DNA of 43,116 nt. It comes from Gammaproteobacteria bacterium. Its GTDB lineage: Bacteria > Pseudomonadota > Gammaproteobacteria > Pseudomonadales > Azotimanducaceae. The translations under genes and the position numbers were made by a program. The notes beneath the pieces are model-generated. The model searched no databases. It had not been told where the DNA came from and saw nothing but the letters and a program-made list of their open reading frames with translations. The stretch's first letter is position 1. Each line of letters opens with the position of its first letter. Shown in pieces: positions 1 through 7,527 of this stretch. The stretch lies in assembly GCA_026706665.1 (NCBI GenBank), contig JAPOYI010000115.1, forward strand, positions 1 to 43,116, in the 5' to 3' direction.

Positions 1-2
1 CC

Positions 3-416
3 ATCGAGGAGTGGGCCGACGAGAGCCTCTACTTCTACGAGATGACCATGCGCCTGACGTGGGAGCACAACCTCGCCGCCGCGCTCGAGGAGTTCGCGCA
101 GTCGCTGCCAGGCGTCCCGAAGCCGCAACTCAAGTCTCTGATCGTGCGGGCGGCCACGCAGCTGACCGAGGCGCAGGGCGTTGGGCGCAAGCCGAGAGAG
201 CGGGTCGTGGCGGACGTGGAACGCCATTTTGGCGCACTTGATGCCCTGCTCGACGGGCGTGCGTGGCTCGCCAGCGAGGCACTGTCGATCGCGGATCTCG
301 CCGTGGTCGCGCAGGTGAACGCGCTGCGTTATGCGCGAGAGGCCGAATCCGCGCTTGGCCGAACGAACCATGTCATTGGCTGGATGGACCGCCTCGACGA
401 GGTGGCGCCCCGTTAG
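3..416 (+). CDS. Glutathione S-transferase family protein, C-terminal part (5' truncated by window edge)
   Basis: The reading frame is open from the window edge, so the start and the thioredoxin-like N-terminal domain lie outside. What is visible is the all-helical GST C-terminal domain: an opening IEEWADESLYFYEM helix, a long middle helix, then LDGRAWLASEALSIADLAVVAQ, which carries the S-x-AD-x motif that forms the GST N-capping box. The family conjugates glutathione to electrophiles or isomerises and dehalogenates aromatic intermediates in the cytosol. The stop lies 14 bp before the start of a flavin hydroxylase, so the two are probably co-transcribed, and a role in aromatic or xenobiotic breakdown is inferred from that. 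Substrate unknown. An in-frame ATG at 42 is inside the conserved domain and is not the start. Confidence 0.85.
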   Translation: MEEWADESLYFYEMTMRLTWEHNLAAALEEFAQSLPGVPKPQLKSLIVRAATQLTEAQGVGRKPRERVVADVERHFGALDALLDGRAWLASEALSIADLAVVAQVNALRYAREAESALGRTNHVIGWMDRLDEVAPR

Positions 417-430
417 AGGGCTCCGGACGC

Positions 431-2035
431 ATGCGACGCGAGGTGGTCATGATCGACGTGCCGGTGTGCATCGTCGGATGCGGCCCGATCGGGCTGGCCG
501 GCGCGCTGCTGCTCTCGAAGTTCGGCATCGATTCGCTGCTCGTCGAGAAGCGCGGCGAGGTCAACACGCATCCGCGCTCGAGATTCGTGGACACCAACAC
601 CATGGAACTCATGCGGCTGCTCGGGCTGGAGAAGGCGGTCGAAGAGACCGGGCTCGGACCGGACTGGACGGAGTACAACCGCTGGTTCAGCGCCCTGACC
701 GAGGAGCAGATCGCGGCGATTCCGAGTCCGACGTTTCACACCGTGCCGAGAAGCACCAGTCCTGCGATGCCGGTCATGACCTGCCAGGACTACGTGGAGA
801 ACGTGCTGTTGGGCGCGGCCCGCGCCAGCGGGCGCATCGAACTCCGCTACCGGACCGAGGCCATCGACGTGACCCAGGACGAGGACGGCGCCACGGTGGT
901 CGTCCGGGATCTCCTGTCGGGTGAGCAGAGCGCCGTTCGCGCCGACTACGTGCTCGGCACCGACGGCCCGCACAGCTTCGTGCGCGAGGCGATCGGCAGC
1001 GCGCTGGAAGCGGTGCCGCTGCCGATGTTCCTGCAGGACGTGATCTTCGAGGCCGATCTGTCCGGGTACGTCGAAGGACGCAAGGGCGGACTGCTGTACA
1101 ACGCGACCCCGCGCGGCATGCTGGTGTTCCAGCCCCTGAACGGCGTCACGCGCTGGCGCTGCCAGATCGCCACCGAACAGCTGCTCCCCGACGATGAGAC
1201 TGTCGACCGCATACGGGAAGCCGTCGGCACCGACGAAGACGTGCCCATCGGCATCGCCAGCACCGGCCTTTGGCAGCCGACGCCGGGCTGCGTGGACGCC
1301 CTGGGCCGCGGCCGGGTGTTCCTCGCCGGCGACGCAGCGCACGTTGCGGTGCCCACGGGCGGCATGGGCAACAACATCGGCTTTGCCGGCATCCGCAATC
1401 TGGCCTGGAAGATGGCCTATGTCCTGAAGGGGCATTCGCCGCCGGAGATTCTCGACACCTACCAGGTCGAGCACCGGCCCTGCGCGCTGGCGCGCATCGC
1501 CACGGGGGTCGACACCACCCAACGCATGGCGAAGATATTCTTCGCCTTCTACGCGGGACAGGACACGTCGGAGGCCGTCGGCGAGACCCGGCAGTACGCC
1601 GACTACGACGGCGTGCTGCTCGGGTTCGAAATGGCGTCCGGGCTGATCGCGGAGAGTCCCGGGCCGCCGCCGGCCGTGGACAATCCGACCATCGACTTCG
1701 TGCCGGCCGTGCGCGCGGGCCGACGCGCCCCGCACGTCTGGGTGGACGCCCGGCAGAGGCGGTCGGTGCTCGACTGGTTCGGCATGGAATACGTGCTGGT
1801 CGGGGGCGCATCCGTCGCCACCGACCGCTGGCGCGGCGCGGTCGACCGGGTGGCGGAGGGCACCGGCTTCCCGGTGTGCTGGGAGCAGTTGCCCGTGCCG
1901 GAAGCCGCGCCCTACGATCCGGACGGCCTGGCGCTGGTCCGGCCGGACGGCATCGTCGCCGACTGCTGGCGGGACGCCGACGTCACGGACGGCGAGGCGG
2001 AACAGCGTCTGCGAAACCGGCTCCCCTTGCGATGA
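431..2035 (+). CDS. FAD-dependent aromatic hydroxylase (PheA/TfdB family monooxygenase)
   Basis: A 534-aa cytosolic flavoprotein monooxygenase. Visible motifs are the FAD dinucleotide fold GCGPIG (residues 16-21) with the acidic end of strand 2 at VEKR, the DG motif TDGPHS (D178), and the second FAD-binding GD motif FLAGDAAHVAVPTGGMG (D301). The C-terminal ~130 residues form the thioredoxin-like domain of the phenol-hydroxylase/TfdB subfamily, which the length also fits. The family uses NAD(P)H and O2 to hydroxylate phenolic or polyketide-like rings. ATG 431 or the in-frame ATG 449 could be the start; the GxGxxG motif is equally well placed for either. It follows the GST gene after 14 bp and converges on a P450 gene, which suggests a small oxidative catabolic cluster. 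Substrate not deducible. Confidence 0.9.
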   Translation: MRREVVMIDVPVCIVGCGPIGLAGALLLSKFGIDSLLVEKRGEVNTHPRSRFVDTNTMELMRLLGLEKAVEETGLGPDWTEYNRWFSALTEEQIAAIPSPTFHTVPRSTSPAMPVMTCQDYVENVLLGAARASGRIELRYRTEAIDVTQDEDGATVVVRDLLSGEQSAVRADYVLGTDGPHSFVREAIGSALEAVPLPMFLQDVIFEADLSGYVEGRKGGLLYNATPRGMLVFQPLNGVTRWRCQIATEQLLPDDETVDRIREAVGTDEDVPIGIASTGLWQPTPGCVDALGRGRVFLAGDAAHVAVPTGGMGNNIGFAGIRNLAWKMAYVLKGHSPPEILDTYQVEHRPCALARIATGVDTTQRMAKIFFAFYAGQDTSEAVGETRQYADYDGVLLGFEMASGLIAESPGPPPAVDNPTIDFVPAVRAGRRAPHVWVDARQRRSVLDWFGMEYVLVGGASVATDRWRGAVDRVAEGTGFPVCWEQLPVPEAAPYDPDGLALVRPDGIVADCWRDADVTDGEAEQRLRNRLPLR

Positions 2036-2094
2036 CCATGGCCGGATACCCGGATCCTCCCGGCGGCAATCCAGTGTGGTCCGAGCGCTGCGCG

Positions 2095-2119
2095 GGCGGG
2101 GCGGAAGACCGTCCCCGCC
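2095..2119. terminator. GC-rich hairpin between convergent genes
   Basis: Arms GGCGGGGCGG and CCGTCCCCGCC pair around an AAGA loop with one bulged T, in the short gap between the convergent flavin hydroxylase and P450 genes. No T-run follows on either strand, so it is at best a weak or Rho-assisted bidirectional terminator. Confidence 0.3.
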
Positions 2120-2161
2120 AGGGTTCGGTGACCTCGTTGGTTGTCCGGGCCCGACTCGCCG

Positions 2162-3403
2162 TCACGCCTCCGGCGTGAACGCCACGGGCATCCGGATCAC
2201 CGCGTTGAACCAGATGCTTGGCAGCATCGCGAGCTCGCCGTCCGGGCGGATGTCGGGGATGCGCGTCACGACCTCTTTCAGAAGCGCGGCGAGCTGGTAG
2301 CGCGCGAGCCGCGCGCCGAGGCAGAAGTGCGGCCCCGAGCCGAACGCCAGGTGGCGGCCGGCGTTTCCGCGCGTGATGTCGAACCGGTGCGGGTCCGGGA
2401 ACATCGCCGGATCCCGGTTCGCCGCCGGGTAGGAAAGGTAGATCTTGTCGCCCTTCGCGATCTTCCGTCCGCCGATTTCGGTGTCCGCCATCGCCGTGCG
2501 GCGGAACTTGACGACCGGCGGAGAATGCCGCAGCACTTCCTCGATGGCGTTCGGCAGGTACCGGTCGACGTCGCCCAGGAGCAGTTCGTACTGGTCGGGA
2601 TGCTCGTTCATCAGGCGCACGAAATGGACTGCCGTGCCGCGCGTGGTTTCGTGCCCGGCGATCGAGAGCGCGACCACGAACATCTCGATGACCGGCTCGT
2701 CGAGCTTCTCGCCATCCACCTCGCCGTGCACGAGGCGGCTCAGCATTGACTCGTCCGGGTTCGCCCTTTTTTCCTCGGCGAGTTCGCGCGCGATCTGGAA
2801 CAGGGCGCGCGGCGCGGAGTTGGCCCGGTCGGCGCGCGCCGGATTCTCCGTGTCGGCCGACTGGTTGCCGAGCGTGAAGACCGTCTCCCGGAGCCGGTCC
2901 GGCACGCCGAGCAGCTTGCAGAACGTATACACGGGGAGCCTGGATGCCACATCGAAGACGAATTCGCATTTCCCCGCGCCGGCCACCGAGTCGACGATGG
3001 CCCGGGCGACGCGGTCGATCTCGGGATGGAACGCCGCCAGCTCCCCCGGCGCGAACGGCGGCATGACCAGCTTTTTCACCGCCATGTGTTTCGCGGGCTC
3101 CATGCCCATCATGTTGGCCCGCTGCATCGCGAGCTGCGGCGGTTCGAGATCCCAGATGATCGGGCCGCCCTCGTGCGACGAGAACAGTTCCTGGTTGCGC
3201 GACACGTCGACGATGTCCTGGTAGCGGGTCAGGACCCAGAAGCCCCGGGTCAGCGACGCTCCGGGCATCGGGCTCTCGTAGCCGTCGGCGGGCGGATTCC
3301 AGTGCACCGGATCCGTTTTCCGCCACGCGTCGAACAACTCGTGCGGCGGGCCGCCGCACGCGGGAATCAGCGCTGGATCGATGAGGTTGTCGGCAAGGGA
3401 CAT
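2162..3403 (-). CDS. Cytochrome P450 (soluble bacterial type)
   Basis: A 413-aa P450 with all signatures: the I-helix oxygen-activation motif AGHETT (residues 249-254), the K-helix ExxR in EEVLRHSPP, and the heme loop FGSGPHFCLGA with the axial cysteine at C361. There is no membrane anchor, as expected for a class I bacterial enzyme fed by separate ferredoxin and reductase, neither of which is in the window. The N-terminal pattern GFWVLTRYQDIVDVSRN resembles bacterial P450s acting on steroids, terpenes or alkyl side chains (CYP125/CYP124-like); this is from memory of the family, not a search. The start is set at the ATG before SLADNL because AAGGAGGC precedes it by about 6 nt; a longer frame to 3466 has no comparable site and only adds Arg-rich residues. 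Convergent with the FAD hydroxylase. Confidence 0.93.
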   Translation of the reverse strand: MSLADNLIDPALIPACGGPPHELFDAWRKTDPVHWNPPADGYESPMPGASLTRGFWVLTRYQDIVDVSRNQELFSSHEGGPIIWDLEPPQLAMQRANMMGMEPAKHMAVKKLVMPPFAPGELAAFHPEIDRVARAIVDSVAGAGKCEFVFDVASRLPVYTFCKLLGVPDRLRETVFTLGNQSADTENPARADRANSAPRALFQIARELAEEKRANPDESMLSRLVHGEVDGEKLDEPVIEMFVVALSIAGHETTRGTAVHFVRLMNEHPDQYELLLGDVDRYLPNAIEEVLRHSPPVVKFRRTAMADTEIGGRKIAKGDKIYLSYPAANRDPAMFPDPHRFDITRGNAGRHLAFGSGPHFCLGARLARYQLAALLKEVVTRIPDIRPDGELAMLPSIWFNAVIRMPVAFTPEA

Positions 3404-3576
3404 GGTGCGCCTCCTTCGGCTGTCTGAATGGACTCTATCGTTCGGGAAGCGCCGGCGCCAGGTCACCGCGCTTGGGCGATGCGCCCCTGCGGGTGCCGCG
3501 AAAGCGCGGGACAGCGCGCCTCGGCGTTCGGTAGACTGTCCCGCGTCCGAGGGGTTGGCGCCCCGGAACAGGAGAC

Positions 3577-5007
3577 GTGCATGCGCGCGGCCCCACGAAT
3601 CGGGAGCGGCGCAATGCGGAAGTGGGTGGGAATAACGCAGCCGTGTGCGCGAGCCAGACCAACGCGCTGAGCAGGCGGGCGATCATTGCGCTGTCGCTGC
3701 CGGCGCTGCCCATGTACGCCCTGATGGTGCCGCTCGCCGTATTCCTGCCGGCCTACTACGCGGAAAGCCTCGGGATCGGCATGGCCGCGGCGGGTACGAT
3801 CTTCGCGCTCGGCCGGGTCTTCGACGTGGTGACCGATCCCTTCGCGGGCGTGATGATGGATCGCTTGCAGCACCTCGTTCGACGCCAATGGTGGCTGGGC
3901 ATAGGCGCCGTCCCGATCGCGCTTGCGGTCGTCAACCTGTTCTTCGTCGCCGGCGACGTCTCGACGGGCCGCCTCTTCTTCTGGCTGCTGTGTCTCTACC
4001 TCGGGTGGACCCTGATGAGCGTCGCGCTGTTCAGTTGGGCGGCCGAGACGTCCCACGACTACCACGAGCGTTCCCGGGTCATGGCTGGCATACAGGCCGC
4101 CAACAGCCTCGGGTCGGTGCTGGTGCTCGTGCTTCCCGTAGCGGTCGAGTGGCTCGGAGCGGCGGGCGAGGTCGGCGAACTTCGAGTGCGGTCGATGGGA
4201 ACCTTGATTCTCCTCGCCTTGCCGGTTTCCGTCTTCCTCGCCCTGCGATTCGGGCCCCCGTCCCGGACCCGGGCGGAACGCGCGACGCGGATTCCGTTCT
4301 GGCAAGGCGTCGGGATCGCGGCCCGCAGTAGTGCGCTTCGGCGATTGCTGGCGGCGGACTTCGCGATCGGTCTCAGCCTGGGGATTGGAACATCGATGGC
4401 CGTGTTCTTCATCGAAATCGTGCTTGGCCATCCGGGCAGGGCGGGAACGATCCAACTGCTTTCGCTGCTCGTGGGACTGGTTTTTGTTCCGTTGTGGGTG
4501 GTATTCGCCAGACGCTTCGAGAAGCATCGGGCGCTCGGCGTCACCGCCATCCTGTCCGGGTTCGGCGGACTGTTCGCCCTGTGGGTCCCGGCCGGGAACT
4601 TCGCCCTGTACCTGGTCGGATCCCTCGTGCTCGCCATGGGCATCGGCGGCATGCAGTTCCTGCCGCGCGCGATCATGGCGGATGTGCTGGACCATGACCG
4701 GGTCGAATCGGGCGAGGAAAGGGCCGGCCTCTATTACGCTTTCCTCACGACGACGCTGAAGGTTGGCCTGGGGGCGGGCATAGCGGTGGCTTTCTATCTG
4801 GCCGATCTGGGCGGCTTCGACCCGGGAGCGGCTCGGGCCACCGGCGAGGGGGTGCACATCGTGCGGTACATCACTGGCGTCTCGTCCGTTGTCATGGCAC
4901 TGGCCTGTCTGCTCGCGATCTGGCGATTTCCGCTGGACAGGGAAGCGCAGGCAACGCTCCGCCGAGCGCTGCAAGGTTCGAATCAGGTCACCCGTCCTCC
5001 GCGGTGA
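3577..5007 (+). CDS. MFS_2 / GPH-family transporter (sugar:cation symporter-like)
   Basis: About 476 aa with roughly 12 hydrophobic helices starting at residue 33. The motif GRVFDVVTDPFAGVMMDR near residues 82-99 is the D-x-x-x-D-P signature of the glycoside-pentoside-hexuronide (MelB-type) branch of the MFS; the second half has the matching ADVLDHDRVESGEERAGLYY segment around residues 369-388. It is an inner-membrane secondary transporter. Beside P450 and hydroxylase genes it more likely moves a small hydrophobic or acidic compound than a sugar, but this is inference. The start is uncertain: GTG 3577 sits only 2 nt after GGAG, GTG 3643 is preceded by GGTGGGA, and an out-of-frame ATG at 3581 with good spacing opens a 29-codon leader ORF. 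Helix content is complete from residue 30 onward whichever is used. Confidence 0.88.
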   Translation: MHARGPTNRERRNAEVGGNNAAVCASQTNALSRRAIIALSLPALPMYALMVPLAVFLPAYYAESLGIGMAAAGTIFALGRVFDVVTDPFAGVMMDRLQHLVRRQWWLGIGAVPIALAVVNLFFVAGDVSTGRLFFWLLCLYLGWTLMSVALFSWAAETSHDYHERSRVMAGIQAANSLGSVLVLVLPVAVEWLGAAGEVGELRVRSMGTLILLALPVSVFLALRFGPPSRTRAERATRIPFWQGVGIAARSSALRRLLAADFAIGLSLGIGTSMAVFFIEIVLGHPGRAGTIQLLSLLVGLVFVPLWVVFARRFEKHRALGVTAILSGFGGLFALWVPAGNFALYLVGSLVLAMGIGGMQFLPRAIMADVLDHDRVESGEERAGLYYAFLTTTLKVGLGAGIAVAFYLADLGGFDPGAARATGEGVHIVRYITGVSSVVMALACLLAIWRFPLDREAQATLRRALQGSNQVTRPPR

Positions 5008-5074
5008 GCGCGCAGGGCGCATGAATGAGCTGCCCGCGACCAGGGTGCTTGATGGCGAACCCGTCCACGCCCCC

Positions 5075-5119
5075 GGGGGAGGGGGTGGGGAGGGAAGGGG
5101 AGGGGAGGAGAGGAGTGGG
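5075..5119 (+). other. G-rich tract with quadruplex potential
   Basis: Six runs of three to five G (5,5,4,3,4,4) are separated by single A/T or AA loops, in the gap between the convergent transporter and serA genes. This exceeds the usual G3+N1-7 rule for a stable G-quadruplex on the + strand. It would lie in the 3' UTR of the transporter mRNA, and in the serA mRNA it would be C-rich. Confidence 0.6.
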
Positions 5120-5172
5120 TCGCGTATGCCCGGCAGACCTGAACGCGTCGCCGCGCGGGCCGAAGGATTCGG

Positions 5173-6363
5173 TCAGCCGGGCTGTCCCGGCGCGTCGAAT
5201 ACGCGCAAGTTGATCACGCTGTCGATGGCGCCGATTCGCTCGGTCATCGATGGGGTCGGCGGCTGCTCGATATCGATCAGGTTGTAGGCGACGTTCTCGC
5301 GGCTCTTGTTGATCATGTCGATCACGTTGACGTTGTCGTCGGCCAGCACCGAGAGGACCTTTCCAAGGGTGCCCGCCACGTTGCGATTGGCCACCGCCAG
5401 CCGGTATCCGAAGCTGAGTTCAAGGTTGACGTCCGGGAAGTTGACGGAGTTCCCGATGTTGCCGAAGCTCAAGAAATCCCGCAGTTGTTCCGCCGCCATC
5501 ACGGCGCAGTTCTCTTCGGCCTCGACCGTGCTCGCCCCGAGATGGGGCGTGGCGTGGGCGTTGTGAAGCTTCGCGAGCTTCGTGCTGGGGAAGTCGGAGA
5601 AGTACGCGGAGAGCGTTCCGTCAACCAGCGCAGCCGCGATGGCGTCTTCGTCGACGACTTCCTGGCGCGCGAAGTTGAGCAGGACGGCGCCGCGCCGGAA
5701 TGCGCGCAACGCGTCGGCATTGATCAGACCCCGTGTCGTCGGTAGAGACGGGATGTGCACGGTCACGTAGTCCGACTGGCTGAACAGGCTCCGCGCATCT
5801 TCCATGCGCTGGATTTCGCTGGGAATGCGCCAGGCCGCGTCGACCGAAAGGGCCGGATCGAATCCGATCACGCGCATGCCCAGGTCGAGCGCGGCGCGGG
5901 CGACCTGCGAGCCAACGTTGCCCAGGCCGAGGACGCCCAATGTCCGGGCGAAGAGTTCCTGTCCCTTGAAGCGTTTTTTCTCCCCTTCCACCAGTTCGCG
6001 CATCGTCCGGTCGTCGGCGATGTTCGACAGGGTCTTCACGTAGTCCATGCCGCCTATCACATCGCGGGAACCGAGCAGGAGCGCGGCGATGGTCAGTTCC
6101 TTGACGGAGTTTGCGTTCGCGCCGGGGGTGTTGAAGACGACCACGCCCCGCTCCGTGCAGTCCTGGACGGGAATGTTGTTAACGCCGGCTCCGGCGCGTG
6201 CGACGGCACGGAGTCCCTGACCGAGGTCGGCGGGCGTCAGGACATGGCTGCGCAGCAGTATCGCGTCCGGGGCCGCGACTTCGGTGCCGACCCGGAACGC
6301 GTCGGCCGGAAAAAGCTCGAGCCCCCGCGCAGCGATCTGGTTGTAGGTCTTGACCCTGTACAT
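5173..6363 (-). CDS. serA: D-3-phosphoglycerate dehydrogenase with C-terminal ACT domain
   Basis: A 396-aa cytosolic enzyme that oxidises 3-phosphoglycerate with NAD+, the first step of serine synthesis. The order is: substrate-binding lobe, Rossmann lobe with GLGNVG (146-151) and FDP (168-170) at the end of the next strand, catalytic arginine R233 in NFARQEVVDED, catalytic histidine H274 in TPHLGAST, then an ACT regulatory domain from about 325 (VAGTLGKVLSVLADDNVNVIDMI) that normally senses serine. It matches the short SerA class found in many Gammaproteobacteria and Clostridia. The usual catalytic glutamate in the FPxE loop reads FPST (257-260) here, which is odd (see findings). ATG at 6363 begins the standard MYRVKTYN N-terminus. 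It is transcribed after the MurG-like gene with a 96-bp gap that holds a hairpin. Confidence 0.93.
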   Translation of the reverse strand: MYRVKTYNQIAARGLELFPADAFRVGTEVAAPDAILLRSHVLTPADLGQGLRAVARAGAGVNNIPVQDCTERGVVVFNTPGANANSVKELTIAALLLGSRDVIGGMDYVKTLSNIADDRTMRELVEGEKKRFKGQELFARTLGVLGLGNVGSQVARAALDLGMRVIGFDPALSVDAAWRIPSEIQRMEDARSLFSQSDYVTVHIPSLPTTRGLINADALRAFRRGAVLLNFARQEVVDEDAIAAALVDGTLSAYFSDFPSTKLAKLHNAHATPHLGASTVEAEENCAVMAAEQLRDFLSFGNIGNSVNFPDVNLELSFGYRLAVANRNVAGTLGKVLSVLADDNVNVIDMINKSRENVAYNLIDIEQPPTPSMTERIGAIDSVINLRVFDAPGQPG

Positions 6364-6415
6364 TGCGATGATGGGAAATCAAAGAGGCCCTTCGGCGGCA
6401 GGGCAGAAAAGCAAC

Positions 6416-6434
6416 GCGAGGGGAAGTCCCTCGC
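6416..6434 (-). terminator. Possible terminator after the murG-like gene
   Basis: Read on the minus strand, GCGAGGG and CCCTCGC form a perfect 7-bp stem around ACTTC, about 25 nt after the stop of the MurG-like gene. The downstream sequence GTTGCTTTTCT has only a short T-run 5 nt away, so termination is plausible but weak; it would separate the hda operon from serA. Confidence 0.4.
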
Positions 6435-6459
6435 ATCAGAAAGAACTATTAGATCATCG

Positions 6460-7527
6460 TTACCGGCGGCCTTTCAATGCCGCCTCGAGTTCCGCGACGA
6501 TCAGGCTGGCGCTGTCCGGCGCCTGGAACCCTTCCAGCCGCGCTTGCCAGGAAGCGGAATCACTGTGCAGCGCATTGACCCTTTCCACCAGCACTTCGGG
6601 GGTCAGGTCGGGTTCCCGGACGACCATGCTGAAACCTCGAGACTCCGCATAGGCGGCGTTCTCGATCTGGTCGCCCCGGCTCGCGGACGCCGGAAGCGGG
6701 ACCAGCAGGTTCGGCTTCCGCAGGACGAGCAGCTCGCAGAGCGAGTTCGCGCCGGCGCGGGACACGACCAGGTCCGCCGCGGCGAGCACGTCGCCCCAGT
6801 CGTCCCCGATGAAGTCCCGCTGCTCGTATCCCGGAATGCCGAAGCAAGAGTCATCGATCTTGCCCGCGCCGCATACGTGCAGAACGTCGAACGTTCCCGT
6901 CAGGGCCGACACCGATTCACGGACGATGAGATTCAGGCGTTCTGCGCCCAGGCTGCCTCCGACAACGGCGAGAATCGGCCGTTCGCCGGAGAAACCGGCT
7001 GCCTGCAGTCCCCGCTCGCGGTCGCCTTGCACGAGGGATGGGCGCACGGGCGTGCCCGTGTGGATCACTCGCCTCGCATTGATGCGCGTGGCGTCGAAGT
7101 TGACGCAGAGGGATGCAATGAAGGGCAGGCTCAGCCGGTTGGCGAGTCCGGGGGAAAGATCGGACTCGTGCGCCACCACCGGGATTCCTCGCAGCCACGC
7201 GGCCACCACCACGGGAAACGCGACGAATCCGCCCTTCGAGAAGACCACATGCGGCCGAACCCGGCCGAGTATCCCGAATGCCTGAAGCATGGAGAGTGGA
7301 ACCCGGAACGCATCGACGAGGTTTTCGATGGACCAGTAACGGCGCAACTTTCCCGGCCTCACGCCGAAGTAACGGACCCCGGCAGTTGTCACGAGCCGTT
7401 CTTCCAGCCCCGAATCGGAGCCGATGAAGGTGACTTCCCAGCCCCGCGCCTGCAGTGCTTCGACGACGGGCAACGTCGGTACGACGTGGCCGGCGCTGCC
7501 GCCGCCGGTGACGACCGCCCGAATCAA
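6460..7527 (-). CDS. MurG-like UDP-GlcNAc glycosyltransferase (GT28), HESD type
   Basis: A 355-aa GT-B enzyme. Seen in sequence: the N-terminal G-rich loop GGGSAGH (8-14), the middle motif HESDLSPGLANR (120-131), the second domain opening GGSLGAERLN (190-199), SRAGANSLCEL (256-266) with the nucleotide-binding glutamate, and ASRGDQIENA (282-291). MurG adds GlcNAc to undecaprenyl-PP-MurNAc-pentapeptide on the inner face of the cytoplasmic membrane. The HESD and SRGDQ variants are those of the Gram-positive-like MurG subgroup rather than the HEQN type usual in Gammaproteobacteria. It lies in an hda operon instead of the dcw cluster, so it may be a second, specialised copy or act on another polyprenyl sugar. 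Its start overlaps the hda stop in ATGA, indicating coupling. Confidence 0.88.
   Translation of the reverse strand: MIRAVVTGGGSAGHVVPTLPVVEALQARGWEVTFIGSDSGLEERLVTTAGVRYFGVRPGKLRRYWSIENLVDAFRVPLSMLQAFGILGRVRPHVVFSKGGFVAFPVVVAAWLRGIPVVAHESDLSPGLANRLSLPFIASLCVNFDATRINARRVIHTGTPVRPSLVQGDRERGLQAAGFSGERPILAVVGGSLGAERLNLIVRESVSALTGTFDVLHVCGAGKIDDSCFGIPGYEQRDFIGDDWGDVLAAADLVVSRAGANSLCELLVLRKPNLLVPLPASASRGDQIENAAYAESRGFSMVVREPDLTPEVLVERVNALHSDSASWQARLEGFQAPDSASLIVAELEAALKGRR

Noticed and set aside
413-1735. Long minus-strand frame (440 codons) across the flavin hydroxylase gene
   Set aside because: It is antisense to a clearly recognised protein, rich in His/Arg/Gly and without any motif; a GC-skewed codon shadow.
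3463-5022. 519-codon minus-strand frame opposite the transporter
   Set aside because: Product is Arg/Gln/Glu-rich low complexity; the + strand encodes a coherent 12-helix transporter.
6460-7527. Part of a cell-division (dcw) cluster
   Set aside because: No mur, fts or ddl genes flank it; neighbours are hda and serA.
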